Shown: positions 12,588 to 23,605 of the stretch, one piece after another
How positions within the stretch are numbered: the stretch's first letter is position 1
Layout: every line of letters starts with the position of its first letter
DNA from: Paulownia fortunei
Taxonomy: Eukaryota > Streptophyta > Magnoliopsida > Lamiales > Paulowniaceae
Assembly (NCBI GenBank): GCA_019321725.1
Contig: CM033120.1
Coordinates: 10,434,716-10,498,715, forward strand
DNA length: 64,000 nt
Reading direction: 5' to 3'
The notes under the pieces: generated by a model
What the model saw: only the letters and a program-made list of their open reading frames with translations
What the model was told of the DNA's origin: nothing
Databases searched by the model: none
Position numbers and translations under genes: made by a program

Positions 12588-15491
12588 TTTAATTCCTTCT
12601 GGAGGTTCAAGATCAACTAAATAGATTTTAAGAGTTGTAGGTTAATTTTGTTATATTGGCTAGGATTATGATATAACCTAATGTGTTGATTGATTTATTG
12701 AGAATTATGCATGGTGGATTATTTCAGGATTATTAAGTCTTTTAAATTCTAGGTGATGAAAATATAGAAATTTTATGGAGGCCATAGCAGGAAAATGTTT
12801 ACTATTTGTAGAAAATAAAGAAGATTATCAAATTATAATTTTATACCGTGTAAGAGAGTTGTAAGAAAGAGTTATTATCGATCTTTAGGTTGTGTTAGAA
12901 TTTTTAGAAATGACCAAGTTTACTAAAAATTCATTTGTGTGATCTTAGATCTCTTGATACATGTTGAAAAGAAGTTTCTGGGCATGTTATTGACTAACCA
13001 ATTGATTTTATCATGGATATAGTTGTAAGAACAAATTCAATCTCTCTTTTAGTTTATCATATACACCTATTGGAATTCGATGAACCTTAAGTGATATTGT
13101 TATAATGTTGGGCAAGGCATTAAGGTTTAGTAATTCTCCTAAACAAGCTCCACTTCATATTCACCTACAAGAAAGATGAATCTTGAGGTTATGTATTTTT
13201 TTTTATTGCAACTGAATTGAGTAATAATTTGTAATAAGTACAGATTTTCATATTAAGGTTTATTTGATAAATTAAGATGAGCTACTGTGATCTTGAGGAA
13301 TGATTTTAAGTTTGAATTAATTATGAATTTCTTGTTGTGCCATTAGGTTGACTAATGCCCTAATTATTTTGATATACATGATGAATAATGTGTTTGATGA
13401 TTCTATATAGGTATGTTTGGGGTGATATTCATTGATGATATCTTAGTATATAATGAGGAGAAATATGATTGACCTTTCAATATGATCTTGAAAACTTTAA
13501 GGAAGTAGAAATTATTTGTTCGATTTAGTACATGCGAGCTTTCGGTTATGTAATACAATATTTATTTTGGTACTAGTAATTTTCTTAAGAAAGTGTCCTT
13601 GTAACTATTCAAAAATTTGAGGTTGTACTGAAATAGAGAAGACCAATAAATGTGATAGAAATAAGAAATATTTTCTGGGTTAGTGATATTATTGGGTATT
13701 CAGTCAAAAATTTCTCCTTAGTTGTTACTACTTTATTTCATCATACATACAGGTATATGAAATCTGAATGGTTCGCTAAGTGGAAAGAAATTTATAATTA
13801 CTTAAAGAGAATTGAATTGAGCTTTAGTAGTGACTCCAACTTTAGATATAAGTTATTTATTGTGTATAGTGGTTTATCTCATTATGTTTTGGTATATGTT
13901 TGATATAATATAGAAACATTACTCGATACTCTTTGAGTTAATTAGATTATTTATATAATACTACATGTTACATTACAACCGAAGTACTTGAAATATCTAT
14001 ATACTTAAAAGGAGTTTAACCTGAAGAAAGGATATATATTATTAGTAACTGAATATATTGTTTGATCCAATTCCAAATGCTCAAAATAAGGTCGATGAAA
14101 GGTTAGGATTAAGATGAAAGGTAGAAAAGTCACTTAAATAGATTTTTGTGATAAGTGATTATAATCACTTAATAAGAGAGAGGTGCGAAAATTAGGGATA
14201 CGAAATTACAAGACTAAGTTTTAGGTAATGATCATGTACTTTTTTTATTTGTTTTATTTAGTGGTATGAATGATGTTTGTGATCTCAAGAAAATGTACAG
14301 ATATCGGATACTAGACGAGCTATTATGGAATATATCATTAATATTTGGTTTGCCACAAAAAAAGGGATATATGTAAAAGTTCATATGTTGGAATGACTTA
14401 GTTCTGCTTTTATTTTCAGTGGAAATGGGAAGGCATTCAGAAATTTTGTACATGATAATGGAATTGGGTTATTGTTCATAGGTTATCTGAATATGCTCAT
14501 TCTTTCTCAATTTACCTTAGGTATTCCATGGAAATCTATGGAAAGACAAATGTATAGGAAGCAGTTAGACTTTATGGTTTATTAGTTCTGATGTAGATTT
14601 AAGGTCTTTGTCTACTTCCTAGAAGATCTTACTTCAGGTATTGGTAACAAAATTATATTTTAGTATTATGATCATCCATGCATCAATGGGCAACCAGGAC
14701 AAACAAATTAGGCTTTGCAAGATATGCTTAGAGATTGTGCATTAGATTATTGATGTCAATTGAGAAAATTGTTTCTTGGGAGGAATTTCTTATCACAACA
14801 GTGATAAGGCTACTTGGGATAGTTCTCTATGAGGCATTATATCATAGAAAATTTAGGTCATCATTTTATTGAAATGAAATTGGTGTTCTTTTAGGTTGAT
14901 TATGGTTTGGGAAATGATAGAAGTGGTAGAACAAATTGCTAATGTGTGGAAACTCGTTAGAGGTGACCCTAGAGTTATGCAGATTAAAGAGGAATATCAT
15001 TGCAATTTATGATAGAGGATCAATTTTTTGAAGGTGTCTCCAATGAAATGGATTATGCGGCTTAGGCAAAAAAAAAAATTTGGGGATGTTACATACAAAC
15101 TTGATCCTAGGTATATTGATTTATTTTGCATTACTGAGATAATTGAGAATATTGTCTGTAAACTCGACCTTTTTGCATCAATGTCTTGAGTTCACAATAT
15201 GTTTCATGTGTTCATTTTAAGGAAGTATATCATGAATCTATATCATCTATTGAAAAGGGACCAATAGAACTAAATTGAGGTCGGAGATATGAATAAAGAC
15301 CTATAGAGATTCTAGTAAGGGATGTAAAGTAACTTCAAAATGAGAATATCTCATTAGTTAAAGTACATAGTAGAAGTCAATCAACAGAAGAAGCTATTTG
15401 GGAAATGGAGGATGAAATGAGAACTAAGAATCCTGAACTTTTTCGGTAAGTGGAATTTCGGGGACGAAATTTTTATAAGGGAGGGAGGATG
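12290..15491 (+). pseudogene. Degenerate gypsy pol (RT and integrase C-terminus)
   Basis: Fragments are readable on the plus strand. At 13422-13451 the sequence reads VIFIDDILVY, the reverse transcriptase catalytic block with its Asp-Asp pair. Just before it are decayed forms of the ELNK and VMPFGLTNAP regions (13200-13360). At 15190-15231 it reads VHNMFHVFILRKYI, and at 15387-15443 EEAIWEMEDEMR, both from the integrase C-terminal part of Tekay-type elements. Stops and frameshifts occur throughout, and no long frame survives. Between 12300 and 13000 no gag could be recognised. A purine tract (about 15476-15491) precedes the 3' LTR. Confidence 0.8.
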
Positions 15492-18355
15492 TGATACCCG
15501 AACCTCTTACTACTCACATGGCCAAATATGATTCATGCATTACGTGTTAATTTTATATGCTATTTGCATTTCTATTGACATTGCATAATTTATTTCATTT
15601 TATACGACATTCTTGAATATTAAACTTAATTCTGAAGCTCTTGCACGGTATTAGTTATTGAATTTCCTAATCTAAGTAGTTGATTTTATATTGAAATAAG
15701 AAGAAAATGAGGTGGATCAATATTAGATATAGATGGGATATATAGGTTATAATTTTGGAAGTGTTAAAAGTGTTACTAGTAAGCTTATACGGTTTAATTT
15801 GATTTGATCAAGTTACTTCAAAAGTATATATTTGTAAATTAGCATACTTGGGATATTGGACATGATATAATGTGATTTAAGTGTCATATTACAAGGCCCA
15901 TATGTGCATATGATTTTAGAAATGCAAACTAGATAATTCTTTAAGAATCGGATGCGAATCGGTTTGGAGATCGAATGAACGGACATAGGATTAACTATGG
16001 GAATGAATGGTGACTAAGATAGGTTGCAACCAAATAAAAATAGGTGAGACACACAAGATTAGGGCTGCAAGATAAGGGAGAAAATCAGATTTTTCTATTT
16101 ACTTGCCACCTCATGCTTTCTTATTAAGCTTAAGCTAACATCTCAAACTAACACCTCAAACCCTTCACCCTTAAGCAACGAACAGACCCTCATTTCAGCC
16201 ATTTTCATCTTCCAAACACACATATTAAGGTCTCCAAGTGATCCAAATTGATTCCAAGTCGAAATAAAATCAAGAAAAGCAAAGGAGAAGTGATTACCAT
16301 CAAGTTAACCTCAAAATCTGCATAGGTAACACTTATCTACGGTTTTGCCTTTGGTTTTCAGATTATTATGAATGGTTTTATTGTTTATTAAGCTTTCAAT
16401 ATCTCTTATAAAGGTGTTAGGAAGTTTTTAGTTAGACTTTTGTGCACAAAGAAAGGGTTTTGAATGACAAACACTTAATAGGAAATACTTGTGGCAGAAA
16501 CTGTCATCTTACTATTTTCTTGTGTTTTAGGCTTCAAAAGTGTATGGTATGTTGAATAAAACCTATAATTATTACCATTTACATGACCATATATGAGTTA
16601 AGAGTATTGGAATGAAGTTTTATCAGTTGGAAATTGAAATAGAGAATGATATTGGAGAAACACTCAAACTACCAAAATAGCAAAATCTGTTTTGGTGTGC
16701 TGTGAAGGAAACTGAATTAAGGGAGCTAAATCCATTATTTTTGGTAATAATATGACCTGGTTGTCTCCTTATATATGTTATCTAAGTATGTTGAAAATTT
16801 TGGAGTGATTGAATATACTTAAGGGTGCCAAAACCATTAATGTCATGAAGTGTGCAAAACTGTCACGGTAGGAAACAATCTGTTTCAGTATGTCGTGAAG
16901 AGAGCTGAACTTGGGAAGCTATATCCGTGATTTTTAGCAATTATATGATATGGTTACATTTATATACATGTTATATAAGTGTGGTAAAAATTTGGGAGTG
17001 ATTGGATATGCTTAGGGATGTTAAAATTATCATGCAACTAAACTTGACAGCAAGAAAATATGAAAATGTGAATCTGCCACATTTGATCACTTAGCATGTT
17101 TCAACCTTGATATGTTGCTATTGAGTGTTAACAATTAGGTACATACTATTAGAGTTATAATAATTCAATTACATGATGTTTTCATGCATTTAAGATGAGA
17201 AATTGAGGTATTTGAGGGGCTATATTGGGTTCTAGTTTGTGAAAGCTTGATTGTTAGCTTATAGCTTGGTGTTTAAGGTATAGTATGAGATTTTGTGCTT
17301 TCAACTTGCCAAATTGGGAATGGTGCTTGATGTTGGGTAATATTACAGGCTATTTTACATCTAAGGTTGGAGAGGAATACTAAACAAATTTAGACTAAGC
17401 CACCAACCAAGTGAAAGGTAAGTAAAGATTTATTTGCAACCACAATGCATAGACATAGTAGATGTGTGAATTATATGTAATATCATAAATCATATGTGCA
17501 TAGTAGAGGGCTCTCCATTGAGCATACATACATGGGCATTGTCATTGGCACGTGCATGCATCATATACGAGCATTGTGATAAATCTTGCATTGCACGGCA
17601 TGATTCTGAGAAAGAAAAATACTTTGCTGACCACTACTAGTGCACCGAAGCATGCATGGATTTGCATGGTTTTATGCATGGATTTGCAGGTTCGCGTGCA
17701 TGGATTTGCATGCGTATGAGTTTGCATGGATTTGCATGCTTATATGATTATTGACCATTGGATTATGGCGGTATACAGAGCTATTTTCCGGTGCATGGGA
17801 TAGTAGCGTTGGTCAGGGGCCCAAGAAAGAAATGATTTTGAGAGAAATATTTTGATGCATAAAATTTCATTGTGGGCATAGCATTTTGAGATGCATGACT
17901 CGATATTGTGGATTATTCTTTGACATGCATAATCTTTACTTGCTGAGCGTTAGCTCATATAGTTTATGCATTGTAGGTGAGTCTGGTGATACTTGATACC
18001 ATGGACTTACTGGGCAAGCTGTTGGGGTTCCTACAGGTTCTGAGGATCAGTGTACATGGATTACGACCTGTTGGGTTGATTGTTAACTTATTTGATTTTA
18101 TAGTCTATTGTATTAGGTTTTTGGATTTATACTATGTGTTACTTTTATAACTTTTCTGTACACGGGTATATAAATATTATGATTGTTATGGGTCCTATGC
18201 AGGTATATATATTAGTCTGTGAGTGGGAAAATATTTATTATTTATTAATATGTTGCAAAAAAAAATAATAATAATTCATGCACACAGGCTCTATCATGTT
18301 AAATTATACTATATATATATATATATATATAGTTGTATAGTAATGGGGTGTTACA
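15492..18355 (+). repeat. 3' LTR of Tekay/Del-like gypsy element (2864 bp)
   Basis: Same start (TGATACCCG) and end (TGTTACA) as the 5' LTR and nearly identical to it. It is followed directly by CTTTTTC, the same seven bases that precede the 5' LTR. The 61-residue minus-strand frame present in both LTRs (11457-11642 and 17542-17727) is a translation of the GCATGGATTTGCATG repeat and is not a gene. Confidence 0.93.
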
Positions 18356-18362
18356 CTTTTTC

Positions 18363-18725
18363 CTCCTCATTGTCTTCTACTTTTTCTCTTTCCCCCTTTC
18401 TCCCCCACTCCCTTAATTCTCATCCCTTGTTCTTCTTCTTCCCATTTTCTCCTCCCTCTTCTTTCTTCTTCTTCTTTTTATTCTTCTTTCTTTTTCAAGT
18501 TTTTTTTTTATTTTTTCTCTTTCTTCTTCCCCATTTCTCTTCCCCTCTTCTTCTCGTCTTTTTTTTTCGGGGTTCCACACTCCACCTCTTATCCCCTTCT
18601 TTCTTTTTCTTCCAGGTTTCATCCTTCCCTCTTATTCTTCTTCTTTCTTTTTCTTATACACTTTTTATTTATTTATTTTTGGATTCCTTCTTCTCCACTT
18701 CTTCTTTTTTTCTCTTTCTTTGAAT
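18363..18725 (+). repeat. Pyrimidine (CT/T) tract in the hAT right arm
   Basis: A run of over 350 bases is almost all C and T on the plus strand. It yields long but meaningless frames (Phe/Leu/Ser on plus, Lys/Arg/Glu on minus). It is part of the hAT element and was the target of the gypsy insertion. Confidence 0.85.
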
Positions 18726-18956
18726 GTGCTGATAATGGTATGTCTAAGAATTTTGGGGTTTTTTTTTTAATTTATTTTGGGTACCCGATCGGATAATTCG
18801 GGTAGAAAAATTCTATCCGATAACCGATCCAAAAATTATTCAATCGGGTTCGAGTTATCCGAAACTCGATTTTTTTTAGAAAAAACCGATCCGATCGGTT
18901 TTATCCGATCGGATCGGGTCAGGATCCGAAAACCCGAAACCGAATGCCCACCCCTA

Positions 18957-18964
18957 ATTTTCAA
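18957..18964. repeat. 8-bp target-site duplication, right copy
   Basis: ATTTTCAA directly after the hAT right terminal repeat, matching 9147-9154. Confidence 0.9.
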
Positions 18965-20729
18965 TGAACCTAACATTTTTAATTTCAACAAATCTTGTAC
19001 TATGGCTAGGACAATAAAATCTATAACCTTTTGATTTTTCTGAATAAGCAATAAAAAAACCACTAGTTGTTCTTGAATCAAGTTTCTTTTCATGTGGGTT
19101 ATAAATTCTTACTTTCGTTGGGCAACCCCAAACATGCAGGTGCATTAAACTAGTTTTTCTTCTTGTCCATAGTTCAAAAGGTATAATTAGAACTGCCTTA
19201 CTAGGAACCCTATTAATACATATATGTTAATTTTCAAAGCATGCATCCACAACGATAAAGGTAAAAAAGAATTACTTAACATACTTCTAACCTTATCCAT
19301 TAAAGTACGGTTACGTTATTCTACAACACCATTTTGTTGTGGCAAACCCAGCATTGTGTATTGAGCACATATACCACGATTTTCAAGAAACTTAGCAAAT
19401 GGACCTAGACATTGTCATATTTTATAATATTTTTCATAATATGCACCACCTCTGTCAGAGTTGATAAATTTTACCTTTTTGTCTAATTATTTCTCAACCT
19501 CATTAATAAACACCTCCAAGGCGTCTATTGATTGAGATTTATCATCCAATGAAAAACCATCAATAAAGGTGATAAAGTACTTTTCTCCATCAAAAGATGG
19601 AATATCAAAAGGTCCATATATATCAATGTGTATAAGTTCAAGGAGTTGTGTGCTTTTTGTGGCTGCTTTCTTAATTGTGTGTTTTCCCTTAATATAATCC
19701 ACACAAATACCAAGATCAGTAAAATCTAAACCATAAAGAATTTCATTCTTTACTAATCTTTGTATTTTTTTCTTTGGATATGTGACCCAAATATTTATGC
19801 CACAAGTAAGCAGAACTTTCATCAACTAAACTATGTTTAATGCCAGCATTATAATGCAAGGTCAATAAAGTCTCAATAAAAAAATTATCAAGCTTTAATT
19901 TGTATAAATCATCACAAAGAATACATAACCAAAAAAACGATTATGTTTAAACAAACTGAAACATTCATTTTCAAACTTAAAAGAGTATCCAATTGCGAGA
20001 AACTAAATAAAACTAAATTGCAAGAAACAAAAGGAATATAAAGTGTTTGAAAAAGATTTAAATGATGTCTAGTGTCTAAAAATTAAACGATATTTTCCAA
20101 TGGCTTCAACTGGAGCTTTGCTTTATTCCCCATGAACATAAAATTTTCATTTAGGTTTATGGTTTGGGTCGTAAGGAATCCCTGCATCGTATTTGAAATA
20201 TGAGTGGTGCAACCAGAATCAATCCACCAAGTATTATAAGGAACTTCTGCCAAATTTGATTTGAAAACATACGAAAGCACTAGGCTTTCCTTTCTTTTCA
20301 AACCATGCCTTACATTTCAAGCAATCTTTTTGATAGTGTCCAGGCTTTCCACAAAAATGCACGTATTATTTTTTTGTTCCTTCTTGTGGATTTGGGTAGA
20401 TGACCTATTAATCATCAGTGCTCTTTTATTACCCTTTTTATTCTTCTTTACTTGTTTCTTTTTAGCTCCTGACTGACCCATGAGATTAACTTAGTGAATA
20501 CCTTGCTTCTTAAGTCTTGCCTCATCTTGAATAAGAATACTTTGCAATTCAGTCACATTCCATTTATCTTTTATGGTATTGTAATTAATTTGGAATGGAC
20601 TATATCCAAGAGGCAATGAGTTAATGATAAACTGCACAAGAAAGTTATCACTCATTTTCAATCCCATGGATCCCAATCTTGTTGCTATATTTGTCATCTC
20701 AGTAATATGTTCATGCATTGTACGAGAAC
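18957..20729 (-). pseudogene. Ty1/copia gag C-terminus, protease and integrase, decayed
   Basis: On the minus strand the order is gag, zinc knuckle, protease, integrase. Gag reads MHEHITEMTNIATRLGSMGL through NYNTIKDKWNV (20718-20540). A CCHC knuckle (CGKPGHYQKDC) lies near 20321-20361, with a one-base frameshift just before it. Protease is marked by WWIDSGCTTHISN (near 20200-20240), with the Asp-Ser-Gly catalytic triplet. Integrase includes LLELIHIDIYGPFDIPSF and KYFITFIDGFS (19550-19660). Its later region (WGCPTKVRIYNPHEKKLDSR, 18990-19125) runs up to the hAT insertion and continues at 9154. Several stops and shifts make it non-functional. Gag stops abruptly at 20729, where an Athila-like LTR begins; its N-terminal part appears to lie at 46914-47320. 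Confidence 0.9.
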
Positions 20730-21594
20730 TATTGAGTTGGTTTTATACCAATAATTTGTACACTTTTTAATCAACATTTGGTTCATTTTTAAGTATTTAT
20801 ATTACTTTTTATGCATTTAGTTTGGAATTTTGTAGGTAATGGTAAAAGGAGAAGAAAATGGAAAGAAACATAAAACTTGATTAAAATTTTGAAGAACCCA
20901 TTTTATGGTGCTATTAAGGGCAATGTTTGTATTTTAATCGTAACTTTTTGCTCTAATATCATTTTAACTTGAGTCTTAAACCATTGAAAAGCTAAAAGAT
21001 ATATCTACAACTTTTATGTTTACCACAAAATTCACTTCTTTTGATTTACATAAGAAACTTTGGGTTCAAAAGTCTATACTTGACTAAAACTTTCTAGTAT
21101 GACAAATCTTAGTATTGTGGCTATAACTCTTTTCACAGATTTCATATCAAAGACACCAAAGGCCAATTCATTAGAAGAAGGTCAAAAACTAGTTAAAACG
21201 TCTGAATATTGTAAAAAACATTGAAGTGAAGGAGAAAAACTACAGCAATGGCGTCTAGGCGCCTAGGCACCAAAGAAAATAGAGAGTACAATGCCTAGGT
21301 GCAAAAACAGGGCATTTAGGCATCGCAAATAGAGCAAATAGTGCCTAAACGCCAACAGTCAACACCTAGGTGCTGCAAAGCAGAAAAGTAAGGCTAAAAT
21401 AGATATTTTGTCATCTTTAGGGCATCTTCCATCTGATTTTTAATATTCTAAAAACCTCCAAGAGCAAAATTCAACTAGAGAATGAGAGAAGAGAAAACAA
21501 GCCAAGAAAGAAGAAGGAAGAAGAGGAGAGATTTCTTCCAAGAATTGAGAAGAAGACATTTACGAGTGAAGAAACTCATCCTACTTCCAAGTTT
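20228..21594. repeat. 1367-bp duplicated segment, copy 1
   Basis: Covers copia gag (to 20729) plus the first part of the Athila-like LTR. It recurs at 22231-23597 with a constant offset of 2003 bases and only a few substitutions by eye. The duplication therefore happened after the Athila-like element entered the copia gag, and recently. Confidence 0.92.
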
Positions 21595-22210
21595 AATTTC
21601 ATTTTCCACTTTCTCTCATTAATTATGTTCATAGATATGTTTTTAATTATTTGGCCACTAATTGAATGAATTGTTAATCATATTGACCCGGGAGGTAATA
21701 TGTGTCTTGTTCTATATGTAGAAAATCATAAATTACATATAAGATAGGAATATATTTGCATGGTTTGTGTAGTCTTGTTAGAGATCCATAAAACCTTATG
21801 AATTGTTGATTGTTGTAATTCACACAGTAATATAGTGGCTTAGTAATTTATGATATTTTCGTTAGATCTTGGGAGAGGCTAGTGGATAATTTAGGGATTC
21901 TCGACTATCACTTGGGAAATAAATTGAGATTGATGATATATATTATTCAATTAAGACTAATTATGGTGAAATCATAACCTTAGACTTTTAAGTTATTGAA
22001 TTGCATCATTAGTTGGTTTTGATTATTAGTTAGTTTAGTTAAATTTAGTTTGTAATAATAAACACTCACTTTCATTTATTCAAATAAAATTAGAGTTAAC
22101 AAAATTTCGGTACTTAATAATTAAACAGTTCTCGTGGGAACGATACTTTACTTATCACTTTATTTTTTGTTAATGATAACGTGCACTTACATTCACTAAA
22201 TTTCGCAACA
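20730..22210 (+). repeat. Athila-like gypsy LTR, copy A
   Basis: Begins at TATTGAGTTGG, inside the copia gag, and ends near CGCAACA. Homologous copies start at 22733 and 26178 (there TGTTGAGTTGG), and a 3' part is found at 46500-46913. The left flank AGAAC (20725-20729) is repeated at 46914-46918. The LTR carries a cluster of GCCTAGGC-like motifs at 21250-21375. Confidence 0.75.
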
Positions 22211-22230
22211 AGTTTTTGACTTGTTGCGAA
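22202..22230. repeat. Perfect 11-bp hairpin at the duplication junction
   Basis: TTCGCAACAAG, loop TTTTTGA, then CTTGTTGCGAA. It lies at the end of LTR copy A and abuts the first base of the second copia copy at 22231. It may be a scar of template switching during the duplication. Confidence 0.85.
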
Positions 22231-23597
22231 CAAGTATTATAAGGAACTTCTGCCAAATTTGATTTGAAAACATACGAAAGCACTAGGCTTTCCTTTCTTT
22301 TCAAACCATGCCTTACATTTCAAGCAATCTTTTTGATACTGTCCAGGCTTTCCACAAAAATGCACGTATTATTTTTTTGTTCCTTCTTGTGGATTTGGGT
22401 AGATGACCTATTAATCATCAGTGCTCTTTTATTACCCTTTTTATTCTTCTTTACTTGTTTCTTTTTAGCTCCTGATTGACCCATGAGATTAACTTAGTGA
22501 ATACCTTGCTTCTTAAGTCTTGCCTCATCTTGAATAAGAATACTTTGCAATTCAGTCACATTCCATTTATCTTTTATGGTATTGTAATTAATTTGGAATG
22601 GACTATATCCAAGAGGCAATGAGTTAATGATAAACTGCACAAGAAAGTTATCACTCATTTTCAATCCCATGGATCCCAATCTTGTTGCTATATTTGTCAT
22701 CTCAGTAATATGTTCATGCATTGTACGAGAACTATTGAGTTGGTTTTATACCAATAATTTGTACACTTTTTAATCAACATTTGGTTCATTTTTAAGTATT
22801 TATATTACTTTTTATGCATTTAGTTTGGAATTTTGTAGGTAATGGTAAAAGGAGAAGAAAATGGAAAGAAACATAAAACTTGATTAAAATTTTGAAGAAC
22901 CCATTTTATGGTGCTATTAAGGGCAATGTTTGTATTTTAATCGTAACTCTTTGCTCTAATATCATTTTAACTTGAGTCTTAAACCATTGAAAAGCTAAAA
23001 GATATATCTACAACTTTTATGTTTACCACAAAATTCACTTCTTTTGATTTACATAAGAAACTTTGGGTTCAAAAGTCTATACTTGACTAAAACTTTCTAG
23101 TATGACAAATCTTAGTATTGTGGCTATAACTCTTTTCACAGATTTCATATCAAAGACACCAAAGGCCAATTCATTAGAAGAAGGTCAAAAACTAGTTAAA
23201 ACGTCTGAATATTGTAAAAAACATTGAAGTGAAGGAGAAAAACTACAGCAATGGCGTCTAGGCGCCTAGGCACCAAAGAAAATAGAGAGTACAATGCCTA
23301 GGTGCAAAAACAGGGCATTTAGGCATCGCAAATAGAGCAAATAGTGCCTAAACGCCAGCAGTCAACACCTAGGTGCTGCAAAGCAGAAAAGTAAGGCTAA
23401 AATAGATATTTTGTCATCTTTAGGGCATCTTCCATCTGATTTTTAATATTCTAAAAACCTCCAAGAGCAAAATTCAACTAGAGAATGAGAGAAGAGAAAA
23501 CAAGCCAAGAAAGAAGAAGGAAGAAGAGGAGAGATTTCTTCCAAGAATTGAGAAGAAGACATTTACGAGTGAAGAAACTCATCCTACTTCCAAGTTT
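22231..23597. repeat. 1367-bp duplicated segment, copy 2
   Basis: A near-identical copy of 20228-21594. It holds a second minus-strand copia gag piece (22231-22732) with the same stop and frameshift pattern, followed by the start of a second LTR. Confidence 0.92.
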
Positions 23598-23605
23598 TGC
23601 AACAC
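22733..23605 (+). repeat. Athila-like LTR, copy B (internally deleted)
   Basis: Matches copy A up to 23597, then jumps to a TTTGCAACA end like that of copy C. This implies loss of roughly 600 bases from inside the LTR. Internal element sequence follows. Confidence 0.7.

Larger units (their letters stand above)
9407..18355 (+). mobile_element. Tekay/Del-like Ty3/gypsy retrotransposon, defective
   Basis: This is an 8.95-kb element in plus orientation: LTR, primer-binding site, a degenerate 3.2-kb interior, a purine tract, LTR. The interior is too short for gag-protease-RT-RNase H-integrase. Recognisable parts are reverse transcriptase at about 13080-13500 and the integrase C-terminus at about 15090-15460, both riddled with stops. 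Gag and protease were not seen. The near-identity of the two LTRs shows recent insertion, so the element was probably copied using enzymes from an intact relative. Confidence 0.9.
9155..18956. mobile_element. Non-autonomous hAT-type element (interrupted by a gypsy element)
   Basis: The ends are inverted repeats TAGGGGTGGGCAT and ATGCCCACCCCTA, flanked by the identical 8-bp duplication ATTTTCAA. This end sequence and duplication length are typical of a widespread plant hAT-like family. Without the nested retrotransposon (9407-18355 and its flank repeat) the element is only about 846 bp and has no transposase frame. Its subterminal arms are full of GGGTACCCGA and CCGATCGG repeats, including a perfect 14-base palindrome at 9200-9213. 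The right arm carries a long pyrimidine tract (18356-18725). It inserted in the minus-strand copia integrase region, so it is younger than the copia element. Confidence 0.88.

Noticed and set aside
18223..18723. 166-residue plus-strand open frame
   Set aside because: It is a translation of the pyrimidine tract in the hAT arm (Phe/Ser/Leu only) and starts inside the gypsy LTR.
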